Part shown: positions 1-10,573 of the stretch, piece after piece
Position numbering within the stretch: the first letter of the stretch is position 1
How the letters are laid out: each line of letters begins with the position of its first letter
Assembly: GCA_031772625.1 (NCBI GenBank)
Contig: CM062810.1
Coordinates: 871,305,650 to 871,369,649 of the forward strand
DNA: 64,000 bases
Direction: 5' to 3'
Source: Pinus tabuliformis
Lineage: Eukaryota > Streptophyta > Pinopsida > Pinales > Pinaceae
The notes under the pieces: generated by a model
The model's input: only the letters and a program-made list of their open reading frames with translations
What the model was told of the DNA's origin: nothing
Databases searched by the model: none
Program-made: the position numbers and the translations under genes

Positions 1-206
1 GTTCCCTTCCTTCACACCTGAGAGAGAGAGTTCTGCAATTTCATATGTACGAACCAATCACAAGAGGAGAGAGACAAGAATGGATGAGTTGATGTGATGC
101 AAAGTGAGGTTAAATTGTCTTGTTTTTATATGGTTCCTTGGAGACCCAGTTTATCTTTAAATCTGACCTATACTTTTGTGCTCATGTGGGTTTTTCACAT
201 TAAAAA
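1..206 (-). repeat. 3' LTR remnant of element X (cut by window edge)
   Basis: This stretch matches 7200-7546 in the same orientation. Both contain the series 'gtacgaac.aatcacaagagg', 'gaatggatgagttgatgtgatgc', 'ccttggagaccca.tttatctttaa' and 'gtgggttt.tcaca'. Similarity stops at about 203-206, just after a CA dinucleotide, which would be the TG start of an LTR read on the minus strand. The rest of the LTR lies left of the window. Confidence 0.65.
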
Positions 207-689
207 TATACTTTTCCTTGACCAAATTGAATTCCTCCATGAGAACAAAATGTGTTCTCTAGATGTGGAAGTTTGTTGAAAGGAGGGAATTTGTCCATGA
301 GCTATGGAGAAATTGTTTACTGCAACATATGTCATATCTCAAATATGTTGCCATCATCAAGTCAAGTTTCATATCTTCTCATATCTTCTCATGTGTTGAG
401 CACTCTCAAATATAAAAGAAGAGTTTGACATCATAGGGGAGCTTAAGCTACCACCCTTTATTAATTTGTGAGATCTAATTACTACAAGGGAAAAAATCAC
501 ACTCTATCCTATTAACCTCTGACAATAGGTGAGATTGACTTAACGATCACACTCTAACCTATCGTCTAATTACAATAGGAAAGATTGACTTAAGGATCAT
601 ACTCTATCCTGTTAGCTGATGATCCTCCATGTACACCCTTAAGAGTCAAGTGGTAGAAGACCTACATCCCAAGACTTTAGCGATATTGA
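207..689. other. Non-coding stretch between X 3' LTR and the foldback element
   Basis: No coding similarity is seen. A purine tract 'gaaaggaggga' followed by TG at about 280-294 looks like a plus-strand PPT and LTR start, which would imply a fragment of another element, but no partner repeat is visible. The stretch ends with a 50-bp tandem repeat. Confidence 0.35.
496..620. repeat. 50-bp tandem repeat, about 2.5 units
   Basis: The phrase 'atcacactctatcct' recurs at 496, 546 and 596 with a period of exactly 50 bp. Each unit also carries 'caatagg...agattgactta'. A diverged further copy, 'ataggtaagattgactta' then 'ggatcactacctatcctgtt', lies at about 2227-2275 on the far side of the foldback element. 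Confidence 0.75.
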
Positions 690-1375
690 CTTAAGAAAAG
701 TCTTTTAGTGGAAATCACATAAGAGAAAGTTTTGGCCGACGCATTTCAAACCAACTAGTGTGGTTCATCATTAGGACTAGATGAAGAGGCAGACCATGGA
801 AAAGGCTTAAATAGAGTGCAATGTAGACACCATAATTTCAAGGAATGGCTATATTTGAACAATAATATATAAATTATGATATTAATTTATTACTATATTA
901 AAAAAAAATAACAACTATATTAAATGGCTAGTTTTTCAAAAATAATATGTAAATTATGATATTAATTTATTAATTTGTTAAAAACAAATATTAATAAGTA
1001 ATGACTATATTAAACGACTATATTTTGAAAAATAATATTTAAATTAATTTATTAAAATCAAATATTATTAAAAAAAATAGAGATGATGGTTATTAGTAGA
1101 ATTTGGATCCATGTCCTATCCTCCTAGCTTTTTAGGTTTGTTTTTGGGATTATTTTTGTTTGTTTATTTATCTATGTAGGTATTGGTCTCCTTTTTATAG
1201 TCTTTGTTGTTGATTTATTATTCATTAGAGTTTATATTCTTGATCCTTCGTATTTGCTTAAGTATTTTATTATCCTATTCGTTCTTAACTCCTTTTAGTA
1301 TTTTTGTTTTTTATTTAATTGGCCTCAACCCCATATTTTATTGTTGACCTTGTTTTATTTATTTATTACTTTTCT

Positions 1376-1449
<74 letters not shown>

Positions 1450-2058
1450 CTTTTGACTTGTGTATATTTTTGTTTTATGTTATTTACTTTCCATTATTTA
1501 TTTTTATTTTAGTGTATTTTATTTCCATTAGTTATTTTTATTTATTAAATGATATTTTCTAGGTTAGGGTCTTGACTCCTTTTTATAATTTTTGACTTCC
1601 CTCTTTGTTTGAAGTTTGACTTTGATTTTTTGATTCTTAGTTTTTTTTTCAGTAATAATTTTTTTAATAATATTTGATTTTAATAAATTAATTTAAATAT
1701 TATTTTTCAAAAAATAGCCGTTTAATATAGTTATTACTTATTAATATTTATTTTTAACACATTAATATATTAATATCATAATTTAAATATTATTTTTCAA
1801 AACTAGTTGTTTAATATAGTCGTTACTTAATAATATTTGTTCTTAATATATTAATAAATTAATATCATAATTTAAATATTATTGTTCAAAGATAGCGGTT
1901 ACTTGAAATTATGGTCTCTACATTGCTCTCTATTTAAGCATTTGCCATGGTCTGCCTCTTCATCTAGTCTTGATGATGAACCACACTCATTGGCTTGAAA
2001 CGCATTGGCCAAAAATTTCTCTTATGTGATTTCTACCGAAAGACATTTCTTAATTCAT
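690..2058. mobile_element. Foldback (long inverted repeat) DNA element with AT-rich core
   Basis: The left arm (about 690-1077) is the reverse complement of the right arm (about 1659-2058) along nearly its whole length, including 'agatgaagaggcagaccatgg' against its complement near 1945-1965. Each arm is itself a series of 'aataatatttaaattatgatattaatttatta'-like units. The spacer of about 580 bp contains a long (TA)n tract and no gene. Long TIRs without coding capacity fit a Mutator-like MITE or foldback element. The near-repeat 'gatattgactta' (682) and 'gatatcgactta' (2086) might be a decayed target duplication, but 28 bp on the right side remain unexplained. Confidence 0.75.
1380..1445. repeat. 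(TA)n microsatellite
   Basis: About 66 bp of uninterrupted TA dinucleotides lie in the centre of the foldback element's spacer. Such a tract between long inverted arms would extrude readily as a cruciform. Confidence 0.97.
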
Positions 2059-2596
2059 TATGGATCATAGAAGCCTGAATACATAGATATCGACTTACCT
2101 GACTGGGTAAGGCTCACACCCTATCTCAAGTCACCTCAACTGGGACTACCCAGAAGGGAAGGACCAATCCCAAAAGGCCTAGTTTATGGGTAAGCTGACA
2201 ACTAAGTTATACTTTGTTAAAGTGATAATAGGTAAGATTGACTTACCACAAGTGTAAGGATCACTACCTATCCTGTTGTTAAGAGTTCCATAACCCCAAA
2301 AGCCCTTACTTCATCATTCCTCAACCTAGGAGCTCAATATGGGGGATGACCATGCTTAATATTCTCAATCACCTGGGACCCTTACCCATGAGGGTCACAT
2401 CAATTAGTGAAATTTGTTCTCTCAAGGCCAAGAACTTCCATTTCGGAAAATCCTTGGTAAGTATATATGATATATTCTCATCAATCAAAATATGAGATTC
2501 TCTACCAATCATATCCCACTCTTCTTGTCACAATATATTATGGTCTTATTGAAGACCTGCTCAAACAACTCTCTAAAGAGCTTCCTCAACCAAATT
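2059..2596. other. Non-coding stretch between foldback element and X RNase H
   Basis: No protein similarity is seen on either strand. It holds the diverged 50-bp repeat unit at about 2227-2275 and is probably the 3' untranslated part of element X. Confidence 0.4.
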
Positions 2597-4218
2597 TCAT
2601 CTATGCTCTTCCTCGTTTGTGCTTAAAGCTACATACCTATTTTTCCTGCTCATCCAAGATATCATGGAAGAACCCAAGGTAAAACAATACCCTGAAGTGA
2701 TTTTCCTATCAATAACATTTCCAACCCAGTCAACATTAATGTATCTACGTTGTATCACATATACGACAATATATCTTAGACCAGTATTGATTGTCCCATG
2801 TAAATATCTGAACACATTTTTGGAGGAAACCTAGTGTGCATAAAGGGGCTCAATCATGAATTGACTCATAGTGTTAACTGAAAAAAATATGTCTTGACTA
2901 GTGTTCTTGAGGAAGATTGATGCCCTAATCAACTACCGATTTTCAGAATAATTTTCCAAATCAGGTTCAACAACATATCCACATTCTTTGTTGAACTTCA
3001 TCTCCATCAGTGTGGCCAGGGACATTCATTTTACCATTCCAAATATTTGCAATAGCATCACAATATATTTTCCTTGAGAAAGGAAAATATCTCTAGGTCT
3101 TTGCCACACCTCTAACCTCGGGATGTAATTCATCAAGACAATATCCTTCATTTCAAACTTAGTAGATAGCTCCCTCTTATGCTCCAACATCAAAGGCTCA
3201 CTACCTATCAAGAATATATTGTCAATATATAAAACCAAAATCAAAGGCATATCTTGGACCACTCTGAAGTAGACGTTCAAATCAAAACTACTGCTTCTGA
3301 ATCCAAGCTTCACCATGTAATTGTCAAAATAAGAATACTAGGCTCTGGGGCTTGCTTCAAGCCATATAGAGCTTTCTTCAACTTGTAAATATGAGTGTTC
3401 CTTTCCTTCACTTCAAATCCCTAAGGTTGCTCAAAATGTACTTCTTCTTATAGTATTCCATGAAGAAACACATTCTTCATATCCATTTGGTGAAGAGTTC
3501 ATCCTTGACTAGAAGAAAGGTAAAAAATTGAGCTAATGGTGGTGTAGAGAGGAATAGGTGCAAAAATGTCAATATAGTCTTCTCCCTCTTTTTGGGAAAA
3601 AACCTCTAGCCATGAGTCTCACTTTATACTTCTCAATGCATGAATCAACTCCATGCTTAATATTGTATAACCAATTCAAAATTATGACATACTTTCCTTT
3701 AGGTCTCAGAACAACACCCATACATCATTCTTCATAATAGATTCATACTCTTCAGCCACAAAATCCTTCTAAACCTGCTCTTTCACTACTTCTTTAAAAG
3801 TAGTAGGTTCAGCTTGTATACTAGAGCTCCTAGCTTCAATGTATCCCTAGTACCGACATGACTTCTTACATTCTCTAAAGGTCCCTTTATAATTAAGATG
3901 TCTCTTAGCATTCTATAATGTTTCACAAAGTCACATTGGTCTCTTCCTATTAGGATGATCACTTGGAGGAGAATCCAAGGGGTCTATACACTCCATGGGA
4001 TCATCAACAATATGTTTCTCTGTTTTGGGCACAGAAGGATATTCTAGTAGGTCCATATTATCATATTTCTTCTCTAGAGGAGGCGGAGGAAGGTCCCTTG
4101 ATTTTCTAGGGGAAGTATCTTTATCAAAAGTTACATCCCTAGTAAGCTCGAGTTTCCTTTGACCATATATATATTCTAAATGATTTTGAGTTTTCTCAAT
4201 AGATAACAAACATACCAT
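2597..4218 (-). pseudogene. Element X copia RT and RNase H, degenerate
   Basis: On the minus strand from 4218 down there is the acidic, proline-rich linker before RT (3931-4218), then RT pieces at about 3026-3750, then RNase H (2597-2815). RT shows 'LVLYIDNIFLIGSEPL', where copia RTs have Y[VL]DD; the second Asp is Asn, a GAT to AAT transition that removes a catalytic metal ligand. RNase H shows 'DRKITSGYCFTLGSSMISW' and 'VALSTNEEEHR', matching the copia pattern DRKSTSGYCF...SW...ALSTAEAEY with the last catalytic stretch altered. Stops and frameshifts separate the pieces. This is a dead relic. Confidence 0.8.
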
Positions 4219-4339
4219 TATTTTCAGTGGCTTCTAACTTATTCCTCTTGTATTTCAGTGTATGTAAATATAAAGGTAAATCAAATATCCTGAGATGTTC
4301 AATATCAGGCTTCAAACCTCTGAACACTTCTTCTAGAGT

Positions 4340-5020
4340 CTTTTTATTCAAAGCTTAATGAGGAACCCTTTTTATTGTTGTATTTGTAGCTTCTCCCCAG
4401 AGGATCTTAGGGAACTTTTGATCATGGAGCATAGCTCAAGAAACTTTGATGATGGACCTTTTCTTTCTTTCAACCACTCCATTCTACTTGGGATTATAAG
4501 GTACAATATTTTACTTCTTGATTAAAGCATTCTTACAAAAGTAAACAAACTCATTTGATATATATTATGCACCTTTTTCAAATCTAAAGATGTTGATCTT
4601 CTTACTTGTTTGATTCTCTATCATTGCCTTGAAGTCCTTAAACATATTATAAGCATCATCCTTATGTCTCAAGTATAATTTCCATGCTTTCTTGGATAAG
4701 TCATCACTAAATATTATGTAATAGAGATGGCTACCAAGACAGTGTACTGGAATGGGTCCACATAGGGAAAGATGAATGAGTTGAAGAATAGCATCAGTAT
4801 TTTTCTTGGTGGAGGGGAATGGTCACTTGTCTTATTTATACTAAAACATCACAGACATACTCCATCATGACTAGCATGAACATCAGGAATCCCAGAGACC
4901 AACTTCTTTAATTTATAAAAGGCTTCATAACGTAAATTTTCCAACCTTCAGTGTCATAGCTCACTTTGATGATTGATCTTGTGGACCATTGCTAGAAGAG
5001 GTCTTTCATTGTCTCTATAG
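4340..5020 (-). pseudogene. Element X copia integrase, degenerate
   Basis: Minus-strand translation gives a pre-integrase zinc-binding remnant ('LWHRRLEHLRYEAFYKL'), then core pieces 'LIHLSLCGPIPV' and 'KINIFRFEKGA.YISNEF', and finally 'NIVPYNPK*NGVVERKKRS'. The family pattern has R.DNGGEY at the central stretch; here the Asp and Gly residues are lost. The stop in NPK*NGVVER is TAG where the family has Gln, explained by CAG to TAG. It lies between protease and RT, as expected for copia. Confidence 0.7.
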
Positions 5021-5025
5021 AGTCC

Positions 5026-6330
5026 TTAAATTCTAAATCCCAAGTTAAAAGCATCCCTCAATTGAGATTCCATGGGCCAAGTGAGGACTTTTCCTCTTAT
5101 GAAGGCTACTCTTATCCCTTTCTCTTCCATGGAAGATATAGATATGAAGTTCTTGTTTAGTCCTGAAACATATGTAATATCATGAAGAAGAATGGATTGA
5201 GTAGAGTCCAAATGAAATTTGACAAAATTAAAACCCTTCATAGGATGAGTAGTGTTGTCTCCAAGGATGATTTTAAAATTTGTATCCCTCTCAACCAGGT
5301 TTGGGAGGACTTCCTGATATATAGAGAAACATATAGAAGCCACGCTATCTACCAACAAACTATCATACAAATTTGGAGGGGAAGATCTAGATAAAGTAGA
5401 AATAAGGACATATTCAGATTGACTCGTAGCTGCATTATTTTCATACCTAGAATTCCTTGACCTCATCTATGGATGATGGCCTTGTTCATGATCATCCACA
5501 TCATCTTTTCTTCTTATATCATCTCCACTTCTTCTATTATTATACCTGTGGTTGTCGAAGACTCAACTGTTGTTGTAGTTGTATCTTGAATCATTTCTCT
5601 TTTCCAAACATTCTCAGGCATAATGACCATGCTTGTGGTAGTTAAAGCATTCAATTTTACTTCCTCTTCTCTTGAAGTACTTTGATTAAAATAGAGGCCT
5701 TCTTTAACTATATGGTATTCCTCTTTATTTTCTCTTCTTGTTTTGACCAACAAATGTAGAGGGTTCTCCTTATTCATTCTTTTAAATCCTCCCTGAGCCA
5801 ATCATCCTGGTCTCTTCTTGAGTTCATTTACCAACTAGCTTATCAAATTTCGGGATTACATTATTTTTTATTATAGTAGTAATGAAGGTTTCCCAAATAG
5901 AAAGAATATATTGAAGAGTCACAATCACTAGGTCTCTATTAGATATAGGTGATCTTATAGTCTGTAATTGGTCCCTTGGGTAGGATACCTTCATGACATA
6001 GGATTGCATAGATTCCCACTCGTTCATCGTAATACATTTGAGTTTATTTTTCAAGGAGAGGATGTAATTAAAGTTGTTTACCTCATACATCCCAACCATA
6101 TTGTCATAAATATCCTCTGACTTCTTCAAGTTTCCAACATAAACAATTAAATGATCTTGCAAACCATTAATGAGAATTTTCTTAGCTTTGAGTTCACCGT
6201 TTTTGTACCTGGACTTGGTAGCATTAGGAGAATTTTCCAGAGGTATGGGAACCTTTCCTTCCACATATTCCAAGACATCCTTTTCATCTAATATCACCCC
6301 TAACGTGATCTTCCAAGAAAAAAAAGTTTG
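5026..6330 (-). pseudogene. Element X copia gag and protease, degenerate
   Basis: The gag piece at 5824-6297 has the look of copia UBN2-type gag ('LKCITMNEWESMQSYVMKV', 'NRDLVIVTLQYILSIWETF'). It is followed by a CCHC-like knuckle near 5590-5650 ('CFNYHKHGHYA*EC', with a stop where the family has Trp and Tyr in place of the second Cys). The protease at 5026-5466 has 'LLVDSVASICF' where active enzymes have D-S/T-G, so the catalytic Gly is Val. 'GIRVAFIRGKVLTW' near its end is typical of the region before integrase. Confidence 0.72.
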
Positions 6331-6460
6331 ATGTCACCTAGCTTGTCAAAATCCTTGAAGTAAGAGGTAGACATCTTGACCAAGTTAAATGATCTCCTTC
6401 AGCTTCTTCCAAATATGATTTCTCTTGTCTCTTATCTCCTTGGGCTTGTCTTCACCTTGA

Positions 6461-6472
6461 CTCTAATACCAT
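6461..6472 (-). other. Element X primer-binding site (tRNA-Met type, decayed)
   Basis: The minus strand reads 'tggtattagagt', one transition away from the usual copia PBS TGGTATCAGAGC, which pairs with the 3' end of initiator tRNA-Met. It sits just downstream of the LTR end 'ttagca', which fixes the inner LTR boundary at about 6472. Confidence 0.65.
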
Positions 6473-7541
6473 GCTAATTTTCCATTGTTCTATATTGTTA
6501 CAATCACTTTAGCCCATTTATTTTCTTTAATTAGGAATATTTCCAAAAAAAATATTCCAATGATCAATAACATTTGTAGATAGAATAGAAAATGTAATGT
6601 ATAGTAATAGAAAATCAAGAGCAATAATAAGAGATGACAAATTTCGTCAAAGATGAGGGAAAAACCCCATAAGGGGGAAACCTCTTTCAATTTTTTCTTC
6701 TTATTACATTGTCATAAAATGTTTAGCAGAGAGAGTAAAATGATATAGTTAATGAATCAAAAGTCAAAAACACTCCTTTGACTATCCAACAAAATCAACC
6801 AGCCAATAGTCAAATGTGTTCAGAGTCAATAACAATAAATGATGTCCTAATTAGTCCTCTAGTTAATGGTCAACAAATCTCCAAATGTCTCGGTCATACT
6901 GCTAGTTAATGTGACCCTCCAAGCTAGTAAAAAATCATTCAAAACAGACCCAAAATGCATGGTCAAACCTAATTAATAAAGAGAGAAATTTTGCTATCAA
7001 AATTTGTGGTCAAAACTTGTAGCCAATAGAAGTCAAACTACCTGGAATTCCTTAATTTTTGTGCCAAAGAATTTGGCCTCCTTAAACTGATCCAAAACTA
7101 ATCAAACAAAGTCAAAATGTCAACTCAAAAAATGGTCAACTATATGGTCAAACTATCCCAAATAGAAGTTGAAGCAGAATTTCATATTTATCCTTCCTTT
7201 TCTTCGCACGTGTGAGGGAGACTTGTAGCTTTAGATGTACGAACAAATCACAAGAGGAGATAGAGAAGAATGGATGAGTTGATGTGATGCCAAATGCGTT
7301 CAAATTGTCCTATATTTAAGTTGAAGCAGAATTTCATATTTATCCTTCCTTTTCTTCGCACGTGTGAGGGAGACTTGTAGCTTTAGATGTACGAACAAAT
7401 CACAAGAGGAGATAGAGAAGAATGGATGAGTTGATGTGATGCCAAATGCGTTCAAATTGTCCTATATTTATATGATTCCTTGGAGACCCAATTTATCTTT
7501 AAAGTTGACTTGTAATTTTGTGCACTTGTGGGTTTATCACA
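6472..7541 (-). repeat. 5' LTR of element X
   Basis: Bounded inside by the PBS-like site and outside by the point (7541-7546) where similarity to the left-edge copy ends. It starts TG and ends CA on the plus strand, as LTRs do. It contains the 152-bp perfect tandem duplication. Runs of 'gtcaa...atggtcaa' give it a GTCAA-rich middle (about 6760-7160). Only its right third can be checked against the partner LTR in this window. Confidence 0.6.
7168..7471. repeat. Perfect 152-bp tandem duplication
   Basis: The block starting 'gttgaagcagaatttcat' occurs at 7168 and again at 7320, and the two 152-bp units look identical at every base. The surrounding LTR is strongly diverged from its partner, so the duplication is much younger than the element, or it is an assembly artefact. 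Confidence 0.93.
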
Positions 7542-7542
7542 T

Positions 7543-9097
7543 TGTTGAAGTTTGGAATTGATTATTTTTTACTATCCCTTTTTTGATCTCATTTCACCTT
7601 CTTATCACCATTTATAGAAATATAAACATGATCAAGGTCAAGTTCAACTCTTAAAAAGATATTCATCATCCATAATTAGAATCTATGTTTCTTAATAAAT
7701 TATAACGAAAATATTCTTACAATGGCAAAATCGTAAACATTCTGCAACTAATATTGGTTTCTATAGAAATATTCATTGTTATACAGGTTGCAACACTTCA
7801 ATAAAAGGATGAGAACTACCTAGAGATGAAAAATTTCCACTATATGGATAACCACCTATCAATATAACTTGGTAAGATACGGGGACTGAGAAATCTAGAA
7901 GTCAAATAAAAAGTCAAACTCTGAAAATGAAGTGTAACAATCAAGTAAAAGCAGCAGAGGGATATAACGACATCAAGCGAGCGATATTGAACACCTATTC
8001 AGCTATTAGATTTTGGATCAATATGAATCTCCTATGACTTTCTCTTTTCGTAGCAAGTCATAAAGAGATTGAGTTTCAAATGTAATCTATCCCATAGATG
8101 TCAAAATATCTCATGTCGTGTCTACTTAAAACTATTAAAATCATTTTATGAAATTTGTATAAAGGTTGTAAGACGACACCTTAGGCATAGGTTTTCCTTA
8201 ATATTAAATTTATGATTGTTTTATTGTGAAGACCAATGATACTCTATTCCATCTTAGTATAAGTTACTTTGTTTTCAATGTGTGCATGAAGATCTTGTCA
8301 TTACTAGGTAACCTCCACTCAGAGGAGGGCCCCCTATCAAGCTTTGAGGTTTTGTTTATAGTTTTGTTTTGAATTACTTGTTTTTAGTATTATAGTTTGT
8401 TTCAAGAGTTTGTTTCCATCATAATTACATTTGTAATGATTCTGAATTTGATTGCAGATTAAAAAGATTTTGATTATTGAATGCATCTTCTTTCCAACAC
8501 TTAATTACTTTGTTGTTTAATTCGATTTCTTAAATTTTGATAAAATACTCATTAGAGGCTAAATGCACACACGAGAAATCATTCTCAAGTTGTAAATATT
8601 TTAATTTCACTTTCTGCAATTAGGAATTAGATCCTTATTTTATTTCTATTTCTCTTTCATGCAATTAGTATAGAATTTCCTTACTGCAATTTAGTATAAA
8701 AGTTTGTTTCTCCAAGTTAGTTTATAATGTTTTTAGTTCTACAAAATAGAACTAGATTATTTCTTTCTTGAAATTTGGTTTCTAAGTGTTTTCTTTTCAT
8801 GCAATTAGAAGAATGTTTGAATTTTGTAATTTAGATAGATTTTCAAATTCAGAAAAGTAGTGAATTTGAATTTAGTTAATTAGGATTTAATATAACTTTG
8901 GATTGAAAGAAAGTGTGCAAAATTATTCTCCAAATTGTGTTAAAAAAATTTGTCCATACTTAAAATTAGTTTCATTTATATAATAAATCAAGTCACAAAA
9001 ATAATCCTATAATATATAGTGCACATACATTTCATAAGTACGTGAACCGTAGTTTACAATTAATGAAGTAAGTTGAGAACAATTAATTTACTAGACA
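7543..9097 (+). repeat. Probable 5' LTR of G1 (outer boundary tentative)
   Basis: This AT-rich region has no coding similarity. It ends in 'ctagaca' four bases before the PBS-like site, so the inner boundary is fairly secure. A TG start at 7543 ('tgttgaagtttgg') directly after X's LTR would give 1555 bp, but no second copy exists here to confirm it. Low-complexity 'tttctgcaattag' / 'tttcatgcaattag' phrases recur between 8610 and 8820. Confidence 0.4.
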
Positions 9098-9100
9098 TTT

Positions 9101-9120
9101 TGGTGTCATTTTTGAGGAAG
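9101..9120 (+). other. G1 primer-binding site (gypsy type, decayed)
   Basis: 'tggtgtcatttttgaggaag' aligns with the PBS TGGCGCCGTTGCCGGGGA that I associate with plant gypsy elements. The mismatches are mostly C-to-T or G-to-A changes. It lies between the LTR end and the first gag codons. Confidence 0.5.
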
Positions 9121-9125
9121 TGTAT

Positions 9126-9341
9126 ATGGGATTCCATTCTTACATATCATCTTTAGGATCTTTTAGTTTTAATAAATTGAAAAATGATAAAAAAACATTT
9201 ATTCATGGAGAAAGGGATTCTAGGGTTAGATTTGTAAGTAGAGGTAAAAGTTCAATTCCAACATCACCACTCACTCCACCTAGACATCACAGTGCCACAC
9301 CATCCACCCATACTCGCATCCCATAATTGATAGGTAGACAT
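9126..9341 (+). pseudogene. G1 gag, N-terminal fragment
   Basis: An open frame from the ATG at 9126 runs about 67 codons and stops just before the insertion point of element A at 9341. It begins MGFHSYISSLGSFSF and is rich in Ser, Pro and His near its end. It has no recognisable domain. I assign it to gag only because it follows the PBS and because the interrupted sequence continues as gag after elements A and B. Confidence 0.45.
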
Positions 9342-10531
9342 TGATCCAGGATAATTTCGCTTATAGATGTATGAAAATAATCACATGTAAATATTGCAGC
9401 TTAACACAAAATTATAATGTTCACACAAGAAAAAAAGAAGAAATGCATGAAAAATAGGAAGGAAGACACAAAGACTTGATAACGGAGTTCATCCAACTTG
9501 GACTACATCTCCAGGCCCTACTCGTTCAATGGGGAGGCCTTTATATTAAATGGCATAAAAAGAAGAGAATGCAATCATCTGATACATCAAAGGAGGCTTA
9601 TACCTCCATTTTGAAAGATGGATGAGAAAAGAAGAACTCAGATAGAGAAGTGGGTAGCACCAATGCGTCCGTGGCACTGAAAGCGGCTGAAAACATCTAA
9701 AACTTGTCCAAAACAGACAAAATGCACTATCAGCCACTTGAAAGATCTCCTGCCTCGAACAACATGTTGAAAATCCTCTCTCCATTGCTTTTTCCAATCA
9801 TCGGACTTTATAGTACCTTTGTTAGGACAAATTCCTCTTAAATTGGGGTTTTTTAGCATAAAATAGAGGACATTTGAATGGAAGGGTCAGCGGGTGCAAC
9901 GAAACCTTCAAAATAGTCTTTTATCATTGAAGCGATAATACACTAAAAACTCCATGAAACACTAAAACTCAACCAAAAACTGTTTACTCGGATTTCAAAA
10001 ATTATTAAATCAGGTATATGCACTTATCGAGTTTGGGCCCTATATCGCAATTGAAAGTTGCTGAGGTCCAAGGCCCCTACATATCGGGGAACTTTGCTGC
10101 CTACTGATCACCGATCACTGATATCGATGTCAGCTGATCGTACCTCTGATCGCTGGTGTTGATTACCCCGATATCGCTGACTGGTTCCGCCGATCTGATC
10201 AACCTCTGATTGTCGATCTGATCTAATCGGAGATCGCTGATCGAGGGGTTTTGTTGCACTCCTTAAGTCCACCCCTTTGGATATGCCAATTGCGATTTTG
10301 CCTTTTAAAGCTTAAAAGTCCATTTTTAAAGGAAAATGCCTCATTTTCCTAAGGAACAAAGAAAGCTTCTTTTCACGATAACTTCATCGTCCAGACTTGG
10401 ATTGAAGTACTGTTCACGTCATTGGAATTAGGAGGACGAGATCTACGCTCCGGTCCTAGGATGACTTAATTCTGAGCACTTTGATTTTGGATCATTTCCA
10501 TGCCATTGTATTTGAAGATCCACCTCGATCA
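9342..10531 (-). repeat. 3' LTR of element A
   Basis: 1190 bp, starts TGATCC and ends GATCA; matches 15201-16389 throughout. On the minus strand it is preceded by the polypurine tract 'caatggggaggat' (10532-10544). An ORF of about 80 codons is conserved in both LTRs only because the LTRs are copies. Confidence 0.93.
10080..10260. repeat. GATC/GATATCG-rich simple repeat block in element A LTR
   Basis: Short words such as 'gatcgctgat', 'gatatcg' and 'ctgatc' recur over 180 bp with irregular spacing. The matching block in the other LTR lies at about 15950-16110 and has lost many of the GATC sites through C-to-T and G-to-A changes. Confidence 0.7.
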
Positions 10532-10573
10532 ATCCTCCCCATTGAGGAGCTTTTGGACTACCAAAATCTTTCA

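Larger units (their letters stand above)
1..7541 (-). mobile_element. Element X: degenerate antisense Ty1/copia LTR retrotransposon
   Basis: Read on the minus strand, the order is LTR (6472-7541), PBS-like site (6461-6472), gag, CCHC knuckle, protease, integrase, RT and RNase H, which is the Ty1/copia order with integrase before RT. A related LTR piece lies at the left edge in the same orientation, so the 3' LTR is cut by the window start. All coding parts are broken by stops and frameshifts. A foldback element sits in the roughly 1-kb stretch between RNase H and the 3' LTR. Its RT box is YIDN rather than YVDD, so it could not have encoded an active polymerase. It is among the oldest elements here. 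Confidence 0.8.

Noticed and set aside
280..300. PPT-like 'gaaaggaggga' followed by TG, suggesting another LTR start
   Set aside because: No repeat partner, coding region or duplication supports it within the window.
9546..9797. 83-codon minus-strand ORF, with a near-identical one at 15404-15655
   Set aside because: The two are in the two LTRs of element A and are similar only because LTRs are copies. No protein motif.
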